Below, piece after piece: positions 55,302 to 63,374 of a DNA stretch of 64,000 nucleotides. Positions within the stretch are counted from its first letter, which is position 1. Every line of letters begins with the position of its first letter. The notes below the pieces were generated by a model. It saw only the letters and a list, made by a program, of their open reading frames with translations, was not told the origin of the DNA and ran no database searches. The DNA comes from GM7GCV1 sp965221105 (GTDB lineage Bacteria; Pseudomonadota; Gammaproteobacteria; Pseudomonadales; GM7GCV1): the NCBI GenBank assembly GCA_965221105.1, contig OZ244871.1, positions 1,364,001 to 1,428,000 of the forward strand. The letters are read 5' to 3'. A program made the position numbers and the translations under genes.

Positions 55302-57509
55302 TTACTCCCCTGCGGCAACTTCTTCGGTCTTGCGCACCGATTGAAGCGGTAGACGTATCTTCATTTCCGTGAATTCTCCTTCTTTCGAGTCTACGCTTAT
55401 CGAACCGCCGTGTCGCACCAAAATATCGGTCGTCAGGGACAGGCCAAGACCGGTGCCTTTGGTACCTTCCTTGGTGGTGAAGAACGGTTCGAATATTTTT
55501 TCGCGTATATTCTTCGGTATGCCCGGCCCATTATCGCGCAACACGAATTCAACATCCTTTTCGAGCCGCCTGCTGGATATGGCGATCACCGGTTCGAAGT
55601 CTTCATTCTCGTTTCGTTTGTCGTCCAATGCCTGGCACGCATTGGTGGCCAGATTGAGGAAAACCCTTGAGATCTCCTGAGGGATCACTTCGAGCGGTTC
55701 AATATCGGGGTCGAGGTCGGCAGTAATATCCATATTGAAACCGGTATTGAGCGCCCGCATCGAATGATAGGCCAGTTCCACATATTGTTTGAGGGTGGCG
55801 TTGAGGTCGGTTTCACGCCATTCGCCTTCTCCGCTGCGGGAATGTTCCAGCATGCTGCGCACGATATTGTCGGCGCGCTTGCTGTGATCTCGAATCTTGT
55901 CCAGGCTCTTGCCTAGATCTTCCGTGATTTCGCGAATGTCTTCCCGGGCGTCGGATTCCTCGATTTCGTCGAGCAGCTCCTGGATTTCCTTGCTGAACTC
56001 CATGGCTATCTCGGAAAAGTTGCCAATGAAATTGAGCGGGTTCTTGATCTCGTGGGCAATACCTGCTGCAAGTTCGCCCAGTGATGCCAGTTTTTCTTCG
56101 GCGACAATCTGCTCTTGCGCCTTTTCCAGTTCCTTCAAGGTTGTTTCCAGACTTTCATTCTTGGCGTCCAACTCCTGAGCCAGTTTTTCCACCAGGTTGA
56201 GTCGTTGCACTTCCAGCGCGTATTCGCGAAATTTTTCCAGCGCTTCGGCCATATCGGTAACCTCGTCATTGCCACCGATGTCGACAGCGACTTCGAGGTC
56301 GCCTCGGGACATCTCGCGCATCGCGCCGGACAGCGCCGTCAGACGACGTGCCAAGGACTTCCAGACGAAGAGATAGCCGAAGACAACCGCGCCAGCGGCA
56401 CTGATCAGATTGATCGTAAGCAGCAGGAAGATACCATTGGCAGCCGCGGATCGCGCCGCTTCGCTGGAAGCCAAGGCGTTGTCGTTGATCAACGCTCCCA
56501 GATTCACGATTTCTGCATCGAGCAATGCTGAAGCGTCCCTCGCCCCGATCAGCGAGTCCTGTTCCTGTTCCTGCCGCAACAGCGCTTCGCGGCGCAGTTC
56601 GACAATGCCCTGGCTGCCGGTGCCGACGCGTTCGAGTTGCTGCAGGCTAGCGCTGAGCGTTGCAAGCTTGGCAAATGAGGGCAGATTGGAGTATGCTCTT
56701 TGCGCATTGCTCAAGGCACTGAAGAAGCGTTCCCTGATCGGCGGCAGGAACTGCCGGTCATTCAGCACCAGCATTTCATCGAGCAGCAGCACCGCCAGGT
56801 TGGCCTGCTGATTGACGACCGTCAGATTCCGGAAAACGTTAAATTCTTCCTCCGACGCTCGCACTTCCATCGGAACCGGGGACTCGTCCAGTTCCCGCAG
56901 ACCCTCCACGAGGAAAAATCCCTGATCGTCAATCGCCTTGGCCAGACCAGATTCGATTCCGCGATTGATTTCCGCAAGCTCCGATGTCAGAAGGGACACG
57001 GTTTCCCCGATCTGCAGACGTCTCAGTGCCGATTCCTGTATCGACCCCAGATGAGCACTCAGGTCTGCCAGAAGCAACCGGATCTGATGAGTATATTCAT
57101 CGAGATCGGAGCGGGAATCCAGTTCCTCGATGGTGCCTGCAAGCGCGTCCCGCTGCCGTTCCATGACTTCGAGTTCGGCTTCGTGTTCCAGCCGCGTCCG
57201 TGCGGAAATGATGCGGAAAGCACTATTCACAAGGTTGGTGCTCTGACGCGCGATCTGCACCGAATCGACGATATTGGGCATATCGACATCCGCCATTCTG
57301 GATTGATAGTTGAGTGTAACCTGTAACGCAAACCAAGCCAACAGACTTGTAGAGGCGAGCAGTACCACACTGCCGAGCAGTATCAGCGACAAGCGGGCGG
57401 CGATTGTTCCCAAAAAAGTGCGCTGCTGCGGGTCCGGTCCGTCGTTCGCAGGAAGTTCGGGCACCTTTAGCGGCGCTGAGCCCGCGTTTTTTCTATCCGA
57501 TTCGCTCAT
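55302..57509 (-). CDS. Sensor histidine kinase, TorS-like periplasmic domain
   Basis: A 735-residue membrane kinase. TM1 lies near 40-65 and is followed by a helical periplasmic domain of about 290 residues (65-355) resembling the TorS sensor region (MPNIVDSVQIARQSTNLVNSA). TM2 lies near 358-383, then HAMP (about 385-435), a coiled coil, and a HisKA domain with phospho-acceptor His486 in GELAAGIAHEIKNPLNF. The ATPase domain has an N-box (NLATNACQALDDKR), DNGPGIP and GTGLGLS. In TorS this periplasmic domain is read by the binding protein TorT; here a binding-protein gene overlaps the 5' end of the kinase gene by four bases. Confidence 0.93.
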   Translation of the reverse strand: MSESDRKNAGSAPLKVPELPANDGPDPQQRTFLGTIAARLSLILLGSVVLLASTSLLAWFALQVTLNYQSRMADVDMPNIVDSVQIARQSTNLVNSAFRIISARTRLEHEAELEVMERQRDALAGTIEELDSRSDLDEYTHQIRLLLADLSAHLGSIQESALRRLQIGETVSLLTSELAEINRGIESGLAKAIDDQGFFLVEGLRELDESPVPMEVRASEEEFNVFRNLTVVNQQANLAVLLLDEMLVLNDRQFLPPIRERFFSALSNAQRAYSNLPSFAKLATLSASLQQLERVGTGSQGIVELRREALLRQEQEQDSLIGARDASALLDAEIVNLGALINDNALASSEAARSAAANGIFLLLTINLISAAGAVVFGYLFVWKSLARRLTALSGAMREMSRGDLEVAVDIGGNDEVTDMAEALEKFREYALEVQRLNLVEKLAQELDAKNESLETTLKELEKAQEQIVAEEKLASLGELAAGIAHEIKNPLNFIGNFSEIAMEFSKEIQELLDEIEESDAREDIREITEDLGKSLDKIRDHSKRADNIVRSMLEHSRSGEGEWRETDLNATLKQYVELAYHSMRALNTGFNMDITADLDPDIEPLEVIPQEISRVFLNLATNACQALDDKRNENEDFEPVIAISSRRLEKDVEFVLRDNGPGIPKNIREKIFEPFFTTKEGTKGTGLGLSLTTDILVRHGGSISVDSKEGEFTEMKIRLPLQSVRKTEEVAAGE

Positions 57510-58678
57510 CTGGCCTCGATCGCATTTACAGACGCAAAGTCCCCGTCCTCGTCAATCACAGTCCAATAGACACGATCCGATCCCTGATTGTCGTTTATTC
57601 CGTAGGAAAGGCTGAATCCGGAAAGACTGATCTCCCCCGAAGTTTTCAGCGCCTGCAGGAATCCCTCCCGCGTCGGTTCGGGTCCGGCCAGCCGCAGGCC
57701 TTCGGCCGCCAAACGGCCGACAAGATACCCTTCGAGACTTACGAAACCCGGCTCCGCAGTTGAATCAATCCGGCGTACGGCATCCTGATACTCAGCCACG
57801 ACAGGCAGACTGGTGTCTTCAGGGAAGGGCACCACTTGGGTGACATAGACACCTTCTCCGTATTCACCCAGGGTGCGAGCGAGTGCTTCGCTGCCGATAA
57901 AGGAGATATTGACGAAATAGGGAGAATAGTCGAGTTTCCGCGCCCAGCGGATCATCGTCGACGCTGGCTGGTAGGCACCGATGATCACCACGGCCTCGGC
58001 ACCAGCCCGGCGCAGATCGAGCAACGCCAGCTTTACAACCTCAGTGTTGCGAGGATAGGAGACCTCCGCGCCGATCTCCATGCCGTAGATATCGACAGCC
58101 CGGCGCAGCCCGGCCAGACCCGCACGGCCGAAGGAATCGTCCTGGTAAAAGATGCTCACCGTTTCCAAGCCCAAATCTTCGCTCAGCCGGAAGGCCATCT
58201 CCTCGGTTTCCTGAAAATACGAAGCGCGCACATTGATCACGTTGGGCAGGGCTTCTGCATCCCGCAGGAACTCGGCACCGGTGAAGGCTCCAATATAGGG
58301 AACACCTGCCTCTGTGGCGATCGGCTGGGCTGCAGTCGAAGTCGGTGTGCCCACTGGACCGATCAGGGCAAATACCTGTTCCTGCTCGATCAGCCTGCGC
58401 GTATTCACTATCGCTGCTTCGGGTTCGTATCCGTCATCGAGTGAAATCAATTCCAGCCGATAGCCGTGGACGCCGCCGTTGCTATTGATTTCGTTGAAGG
58501 CGGCATTCAGTCCCAATTTCATCCGCGTCCCCAATTCGCTGGTGGGGCCTGTGAGTGCAGCAGATTGTCCGAACCAGATCACGGGTTCATCGGTGGCCTG
58601 CAGGACAGCTGGACAGAACAGCACGACCGCGAGCAAGAGGAGGCTGGTCAGACGATTACGCTGTTTGCGTCTGCTCAT
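57506..58678 (-). CDS. Periplasmic binding protein, Leu/Ile/Val type (sensor partner candidate)
   Basis: A 390-residue type I periplasmic binding protein. A signal peptide (TSLLLLAVVLFCPAVLQA) precedes a LivJ-like fold: WFGQSAALTGPTSELGTRM, INSNGGVHGYRLELISLDDGYEP, FALIGPVGTPTSTAA and VSIFYQDDSFGRAGLAGL. No ABC permease or ATPase is nearby. Its stop overlaps the kinase start and its start overlaps the regulator stop (ATGA), so it is translated with the two-component pair. I infer a sensory role like TorT's. ATG 58678 is preferred over the longer frame to 58714. Confidence 0.9.
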   Translation of the reverse strand: MSRRKQRNRLTSLLLLAVVLFCPAVLQATDEPVIWFGQSAALTGPTSELGTRMKLGLNAAFNEINSNGGVHGYRLELISLDDGYEPEAAIVNTRRLIEQEQVFALIGPVGTPTSTAAQPIATEAGVPYIGAFTGAEFLRDAEALPNVINVRASYFQETEEMAFRLSEDLGLETVSIFYQDDSFGRAGLAGLRRAVDIYGMEIGAEVSYPRNTEVVKLALLDLRRAGAEAVVIIGAYQPASTMIRWARKLDYSPYFVNISFIGSEALARTLGEYGEGVYVTQVVPFPEDTSLPVVAEYQDAVRRIDSTAEPGFVSLEGYLVGRLAAEGLRLAGPEPTREGFLQALKTSGEISLSGFSLSYGINDNQGSDRVYWTVIDEDGDFASVNAIEAR

Positions 58679-59847
58679 GGATTCTGTCCTCCTAGAAAAC
58701 GCGACACCACGCACGTAATGTCATCGGATTGCGCGGCTTCTCCGGCGTATTCCCTGACCGACGCGACTATGCCATCGGCGATCTCACTGGACTCCTGGGA
58801 CACCAGACCGGGAAGCAGCGCGTCAAGCCGCATCTCTCCGTATTCCTCTTCCTGTACATTCTCTGCTTCGGTGACTCCATCGGTGTATAGAACGAGCGTA
58901 TCGCCGGGATAGAGTTGGACTTCGGCATTGGCGTACTTCTGTTCGGGATCGATCGCGAGCACGAGGTTGCCTGTCGGCTCAACTACTTCTATGCCACCAT
59001 CGCTGCGCACGACCCGCGGCGGATTATGGCCGGCGTTGGAATAGAGGAAGCTGCCGGTCCGGCTGTCGAGCACGCCAAAAAACATCGTTATGAATACGCA
59101 ACTGTCATTGCCATCGCAGAGTTGTTCATTGATGGCATTGAGCGCTTTTGCGGGGCTCTCGTAATTGCTGACCATGGATTTGAGCAAGGCTCGCGTTACC
59201 ATCGCGAACAGCGCGGCTGGAATTCCCTTGCCGGCCACGTCAGCGATCGCCAGCGCCAGGCGATATTCGTCTATCTGGAAATAGTCGTAGAAATCACCGC
59301 CGACTTCCTTGGCAGGGTAGATCAGCGCCTTGACGTCGTAACACGGATTCTCCGGCAGTTCCGCAGGCAGCGCCGACATCTGCACTTGGCTGGCAACCTC
59401 GAGTTCCCGCTTGATCGAAACCAGCTTGTCCCGCGTGTCCAGCGAGACCTGTAATTCCTGCACATGGGCGATGCCTTTCTCAAGCGTGATCTCAAGATCG
59501 GCGAAATCGATCGGCTTGGTCAAAAAATCGAAGGCCCCGCGATTCATGGCGGTGCGGATGTTTCCCATGTCGCCATAGGCAGAAACGATGACCGCCTGCA
59601 CATCAAGGTCGGCTTCTGTGAGTTGGTGCAACATCGTCAGACCGTCCATGACCGGCATGTTGATGTCGGAAAAAACCAGATGAATATCTCGGTTCTGGGC
59701 CAACTTCAGCAGCCCTTCCCTGCCATTGTGGGCAAACAGGAATTCCAGTTCGCCGCTGCGGATGCGACGCCGGAATTTTTGTTTGATCAGTAATTCCAGA
59801 TCTTCTTCATCATCAACTACGAGAACTTTGACGGTGGTTTTATTCAT
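58675..59847 (-). CDS. Response regulator with PP2C (RsbU/SpoIIE-type) phosphatase output
   Basis: A 390-residue two-domain protein. The receiver (1-125) has the acidic pair in VVDDEED, phospho-Asp61 in FSDINMPVMDG and Lys111 in FLTKPID. A coiled linker (ELEVASQVQMSALP) leads into a SpoIIE/RsbU PP2C domain (about 155-387) with AKEVGGDFYDY, ADVAGKGIPAALFA and YTDGVTEAEN, which carry the metal-binding Asp residues. It would be activated by the adjacent kinase and dephosphorylate a STAS protein, most likely the one at 53067-53411. Confidence 0.95.
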   Translation of the reverse strand: MNKTTVKVLVVDDEEDLELLIKQKFRRRIRSGELEFLFAHNGREGLLKLAQNRDIHLVFSDINMPVMDGLTMLHQLTEADLDVQAVIVSAYGDMGNIRTAMNRGAFDFLTKPIDFADLEITLEKGIAHVQELQVSLDTRDKLVSIKRELEVASQVQMSALPAELPENPCYDVKALIYPAKEVGGDFYDYFQIDEYRLALAIADVAGKGIPAALFAMVTRALLKSMVSNYESPAKALNAINEQLCDGNDSCVFITMFFGVLDSRTGSFLYSNAGHNPPRVVRSDGGIEVVEPTGNLVLAIDPEQKYANAEVQLYPGDTLVLYTDGVTEAENVQEEEYGEMRLDALLPGLVSQESSEIADGIVASVREYAGEAAQSDDITCVVSRFLGGQNP

Positions 59848-60010
59848 GGTTTTTTGTTCACAACTCTACTCGGTTCAGTGGCATTTCCGGTTTATTTTTG
59901 AAGCAGCCCGGGTGACCGCCCGAACGGCGTGAATACTACTCCACCAGTTGATTCTTTGCTACTCTGCTCTCTCTGCCTCCTTTTCAAGAGGCCACCGCCG
60001 GTTGCCTGCG

Positions 60011-61327
60011 CTAACGCCATTGCGGCACCGGAATGCCATACTGGCGCAATGTCCCCTCCAGGGTCGGCTTGGAGAGTCGGATTCGTTTCGCATCCAGCAG
60101 GAAGGAAAATATGAGTCCCAGCCCGAGGATGAGCATGCCGATGAGGAAACAATAGATCACCGCACGGTCGGGATACACATCCTTGTAATAGCCGACATAG
60201 AGCGGCCCGACTATTCCCGCTGCAGACCAGGCTGTGAGCATCGCGCCGTAGATGGCGGACATGTTCTTGCTGCCGAATACGTCGACAATGAACGATGGCA
60301 TTGTGGCAAAGCCCCCGCCGAAACACAGCAGGATGTAGCACACCAGCGCGGAGAATATCCAGGGATCGCGTTCGGTCATAAGAATAGCGAATACCACCAT
60401 CTGGCTTGCGAGAAGTATGCGAAACACGGTCACGCGGCCTATGTGGTCGGAAAGCAAGCCCCAAAATAGCCTGCCCAACCCGTTGAAGAGGGAACTCACG
60501 GCAATGAGCATAGCCCCGTACTCGGCCAGTACCATTGGATCAAGCGTCGGATCCGCGAGCCCCCACACATCCTGCAGTAATGACGACTGGAAACTGATTA
60601 CTGAAATACCCGCGGAGATGTTGAAGAAAAAAATCACCCAGACGATGAGGAACTCTGGGGACCTGAGGCAGCGGATCACGAAGTCGGGTTCATCCGCTTC
60701 ATCCGGTTCGGGCACGGACGGAGCGCCGCCAGTCGGTGGCGCAAAATTTTTCGGCGGATTGCTGATAAGCAGGCTGAAAGGAATCAGGATGGCGGCGAAA
60801 ACTATTCCCAGCCACATGAAAATCAGCGGCAAGTCCTCTTCCGTCTGCACGACCAGAAAAGGTGCCAACAACCGGCTGAACAGAAAAGCGCCAACGCCGA
60901 AGCCCATAACGACTATGCCGGTCGCGAGTCCTTTTTTGTCGGGAAACCACTTGGCTGCGGTGGCCACCGGCGTCACATAGCCGAAGCCGATGCCAGCGCC
61001 CCCGATGACCCCGTAGCCGAGGTAGAAAAGAAGCAGACTGTTGTATTCGAGCGCAAGAGCGGCGATGAGATAGCCCAGCGAGAACAATGCGCTGCCCGCA
61101 AGCGCGAGTTTACGAGGCCCCAGACGGGGCAAGGCCATTCCCGCCCATGCCGCCGCGATGCCGAGGGAGAAAATGGTAATACCAAAGGCAATCGCGGTGT
61201 CGGTATAGGTCCAGCCAAGTTGGCGCACCAGCATGGTCTGGAAAAAGCTCCACGCGTAAACTGTGCCAAAACAGAGTTGAAGCCCTGTGCACAGCAGAAC
61301 GATAACGGTTCGTGGTACGGCGATCAT
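60011..61327 (-). CDS. MFS transporter, oxalate/formate antiporter (OFA)-like
   Basis: A 438-residue carrier with twelve predicted helices in two halves joined by an acidic, proline-rich loop (about 200-220). OFA-like features are GTVYAWSFFQTML in TM1, GIGFGYVTPVATAAKWFPDKKGLATGI after TM4, and GRLFWGLLSDHIGR between TM8 and TM9. Known OFA carriers move small carboxylates such as oxalate, formate or lactate. It starts nine bases after the HAMP-receptor stop. A 163-base gap separates it from the response regulator. Confidence 0.88.
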   Translation of the reverse strand: MIAVPRTVIVLLCTGLQLCFGTVYAWSFFQTMLVRQLGWTYTDTAIAFGITIFSLGIAAAWAGMALPRLGPRKLALAGSALFSLGYLIAALALEYNSLLLFYLGYGVIGGAGIGFGYVTPVATAAKWFPDKKGLATGIVVMGFGVGAFLFSRLLAPFLVVQTEEDLPLIFMWLGIVFAAILIPFSLLISNPPKNFAPPTGGAPSVPEPDEADEPDFVIRCLRSPEFLIVWVIFFFNISAGISVISFQSSLLQDVWGLADPTLDPMVLAEYGAMLIAVSSLFNGLGRLFWGLLSDHIGRVTVFRILLASQMVVFAILMTERDPWIFSALVCYILLCFGGGFATMPSFIVDVFGSKNMSAIYGAMLTAWSAAGIVGPLYVGYYKDVYPDRAVIYCFLIGMLILGLGLIFSFLLDAKRIRLSKPTLEGTLRQYGIPVPQWR

Positions 61328-61336
61328 GCTCGCTGC

Positions 61337-62092
61337 CTAGAACGGCGCCTGGAAGCCACCCTCCCTGGTTTTCCCGGGGTCGGCCACCTTGGAGAAATAA
61401 AGAAACAGACGGGCGAGCTGCCCGGCTTCGTCGTCGCGCTCAAGCAATGTGCTTTCGACCGCCTCGCCCTGCTGTCCCGCCCGGGCAAGCTCCACAGCGT
61501 ACGCAAGCAGGTTCTCAACTGGCTTGGCCGCGAGATTCATAAGCAGGATGGCCGCGACGATGCCGACCAAAAAGATCGAAGAAATGAGGTACATCTGGCG
61601 GCCAACCGCTTGCTGAATCTTCAGGGTGATGACGGATTTGTCCATGCCGATATGAACCGTTCCTGCGACACCGGCGAGAATCGGACTGCCCACTTCCACG
61701 TAGCTGCCGGCACCGGCCAGCTGCCGCTCCACTGATTCGGTATTCGCGGGGTCGGAGGCAATAATCTCGTCAGGAATGCCCGGCACGAAGGTGTGCGCGA
61801 GAAATTCACCATCTTCGCTGACGATGTAGATGTAGCTGATGCCCTGGATCTCCAAGAACTGATCGATCAGTGACTGCAGGGACGAAAGATCGCGATTGAG
61901 GATGATGTCCGCGCTTGCGTCGGCGATAGTTTGCGCTATGCCTCTGCTGTTGGTTTCATATTCTTCGGAAAGCTGCGAATCAACCGTCGCGATACATACC
62001 CAAGAGGTGGAAATCGCGATGATTCCGAAAAGCAGAAAGATTCCGAAGAGAGGCCTTCGGAAGAGTTTTTGCACGTTCATGTTCATGTTCAT
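61337..62092 (-). CDS. Membrane receptor: periplasmic sensor plus HAMP, no output domain
   Basis: A 251-residue protein with TM1 (about 13-35), a single periplasmic sensor of about 130 residues (GISYIYIVSEDGEFLAHTF is PDC/Cache-like), TM2 (about 165-190), and a HAMP-like segment (AAKPVENLLAYAVELAR ... LERDDEAGQLARLF). The frame stops there, with no kinase, cyclase or methyl-accepting domain. The start region is three tandem ATGAAC units (ATG at 62092, 62086 and 62080); AAGG upstream favours 62092. It lies one base after the Tat-binding-protein stop. It may relay signal by pairing with another HAMP protein such as the histidine kinase. Confidence 0.8.
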   Translation of the reverse strand: MNMNMNVQKLFRRPLFGIFLLFGIIAISTSWVCIATVDSQLSEEYETNSRGIAQTIADASADIILNRDLSSLQSLIDQFLEIQGISYIYIVSEDGEFLAHTFVPGIPDEIIASDPANTESVERQLAGAGSYVEVGSPILAGVAGTVHIGMDKSVITLKIQQAVGRQMYLISSIFLVGIVAAILLMNLAAKPVENLLAYAVELARAGQQGEAVESTLLERDDEAGQLARLFLYFSKVADPGKTREGGFQAPF

Positions 62093-62093
62093 G

Positions 62094-63374
62094 TTAGCCA
62101 AACCTTGCCGGCCAATCGTAGAGCGAAACAAATCGACCCTGATCTACAACGGTGTAATAGATTCTCTTCATGCCCTGTCGGCGCTGCTCAGAAAATGAAA
62201 TGGGTTCGCCAATGCCCAAATCAAAATCCCGTATGGTGAAGACGGCTTCCTCCAGCCCGGCGCGGGTGGGAGAATCGCCCAGACGATTGAGAATTTCGAC
62301 CAGCATCTTGGCGTTTACAAATCCTTCAAGACTCCCGAAGCTTTTCTCGAAAGGTGCGTAGTCCGGCTGGTGAAGCCGATCCGGGACTCTGGGGTCATAG
62401 CGGCTCATGAGTTCACCATATTCCTCGACGACCGGAATGGACTTGTCTTCGTAACTCGGCACCACCTGCGAGTTCACGAGCCAGCGGGAATAGCGCTCAC
62501 TGTCTTCGACGCTGTCGACAATGAGCTGCAGCAGGTTCTCGCTGCCGACGAAAGAAAGATTGGCGATCGGAACCTCGAGTCCCAGATCCACCGCGTCGCG
62601 GAGAAACGCCGCGCAGGCGCCATAGGCACCGATACAGATAACCGCGTCGGGGTTGGCTCTGCCAAGAATCTCGACCTGCCGGTGCATCCTGTCTGAATAT
62701 CGAGTGCCGCGCGTGTAGGTCGCCTCGCCCACGATCGTCTCTCCACGCGCGCCGAGTGCCTTGCGTACTCCTGCCCAGCCGCTGCGCCCATAGGCGTCGG
62801 CCTGGTAGAAAACGGCGATCCGGCGGCGGCCGATGTTGAGAAAATTCTCAACCAGCCCCGCGGTTTCCTCGCGATATGAAGCACGCAGGTTGAACGCGAA
62901 TTCTCCATACGGAGGCTCGCGTTGCGGCTGAGCCCCGGTAAAGGGGAAGAACATGTAGACATTTTCTTCCTGAAATTTCTTGAGGATCGGCAATACCCTC
63001 GTGACGGTGGGCGTGCCGACGTAGCCGAACAGCGCGAATACCCGGTCGTTGAGCAGCAGTTCCATCGTATTCTGCACTGAGGGGACAGGCTGGTAACCGT
63101 CGTCATATAGCTTCAGCACAATGCGCCGCCCGCGTATTCCACCCCGTTCGTTGACCTGCTCGAAATAGGCTTGGGCACCGCGGTACAATTCAATGCCCAG
63201 TCCACGGGAAGGTCCCGAAAAAGCGGCCGAAGTGCCGAGCAGGATTTCATCGTGCGATACGCCCTCGTAGGGTAACTGTGTCGCCGCGCTCGCGCTTTCC
63301 CGGCCGAACCAAGGCGAAGCCAAGCTTCCCAGCAACGCGGTCTGAAGGAAGTTGCGCCTGGTAAACCCGTTCAT
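62094..63374 (-). CDS. Tat-exported periplasmic binding protein, Leu/Ile/Val type
   Basis: A 426-residue type I binding protein with a twin-arginine signal (TRRNFLQTALLGSLASPW), implying export in a folded state. Fold marks mirror the other binding protein in this cluster: ILLGTSAAFSGPSRGLGIEL, VNERGGIRGRRIVLKLYDDGY, FALFGYVGTPTVTRVLP and IAVFYQADAYGRSGWAGVRKAL. The two are clear paralogues with different export routes. No ABC permease is present. It is first in the run of - strand genes leading to the receptor and MFS carrier. Confidence 0.9.
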   Translation of the reverse strand: MNGFTRRNFLQTALLGSLASPWFGRESASAATQLPYEGVSHDEILLGTSAAFSGPSRGLGIELYRGAQAYFEQVNERGGIRGRRIVLKLYDDGYQPVPSVQNTMELLLNDRVFALFGYVGTPTVTRVLPILKKFQEENVYMFFPFTGAQPQREPPYGEFAFNLRASYREETAGLVENFLNIGRRRIAVFYQADAYGRSGWAGVRKALGARGETIVGEATYTRGTRYSDRMHRQVEILGRANPDAVICIGAYGACAAFLRDAVDLGLEVPIANLSFVGSENLLQLIVDSVEDSERYSRWLVNSQVVPSYEDKSIPVVEEYGELMSRYDPRVPDRLHQPDYAPFEKSFGSLEGFVNAKMLVEILNRLGDSPTRAGLEEAVFTIRDFDLGIGEPISFSEQRRQGMKRIYYTVVDQGRFVSLYDWPARFG

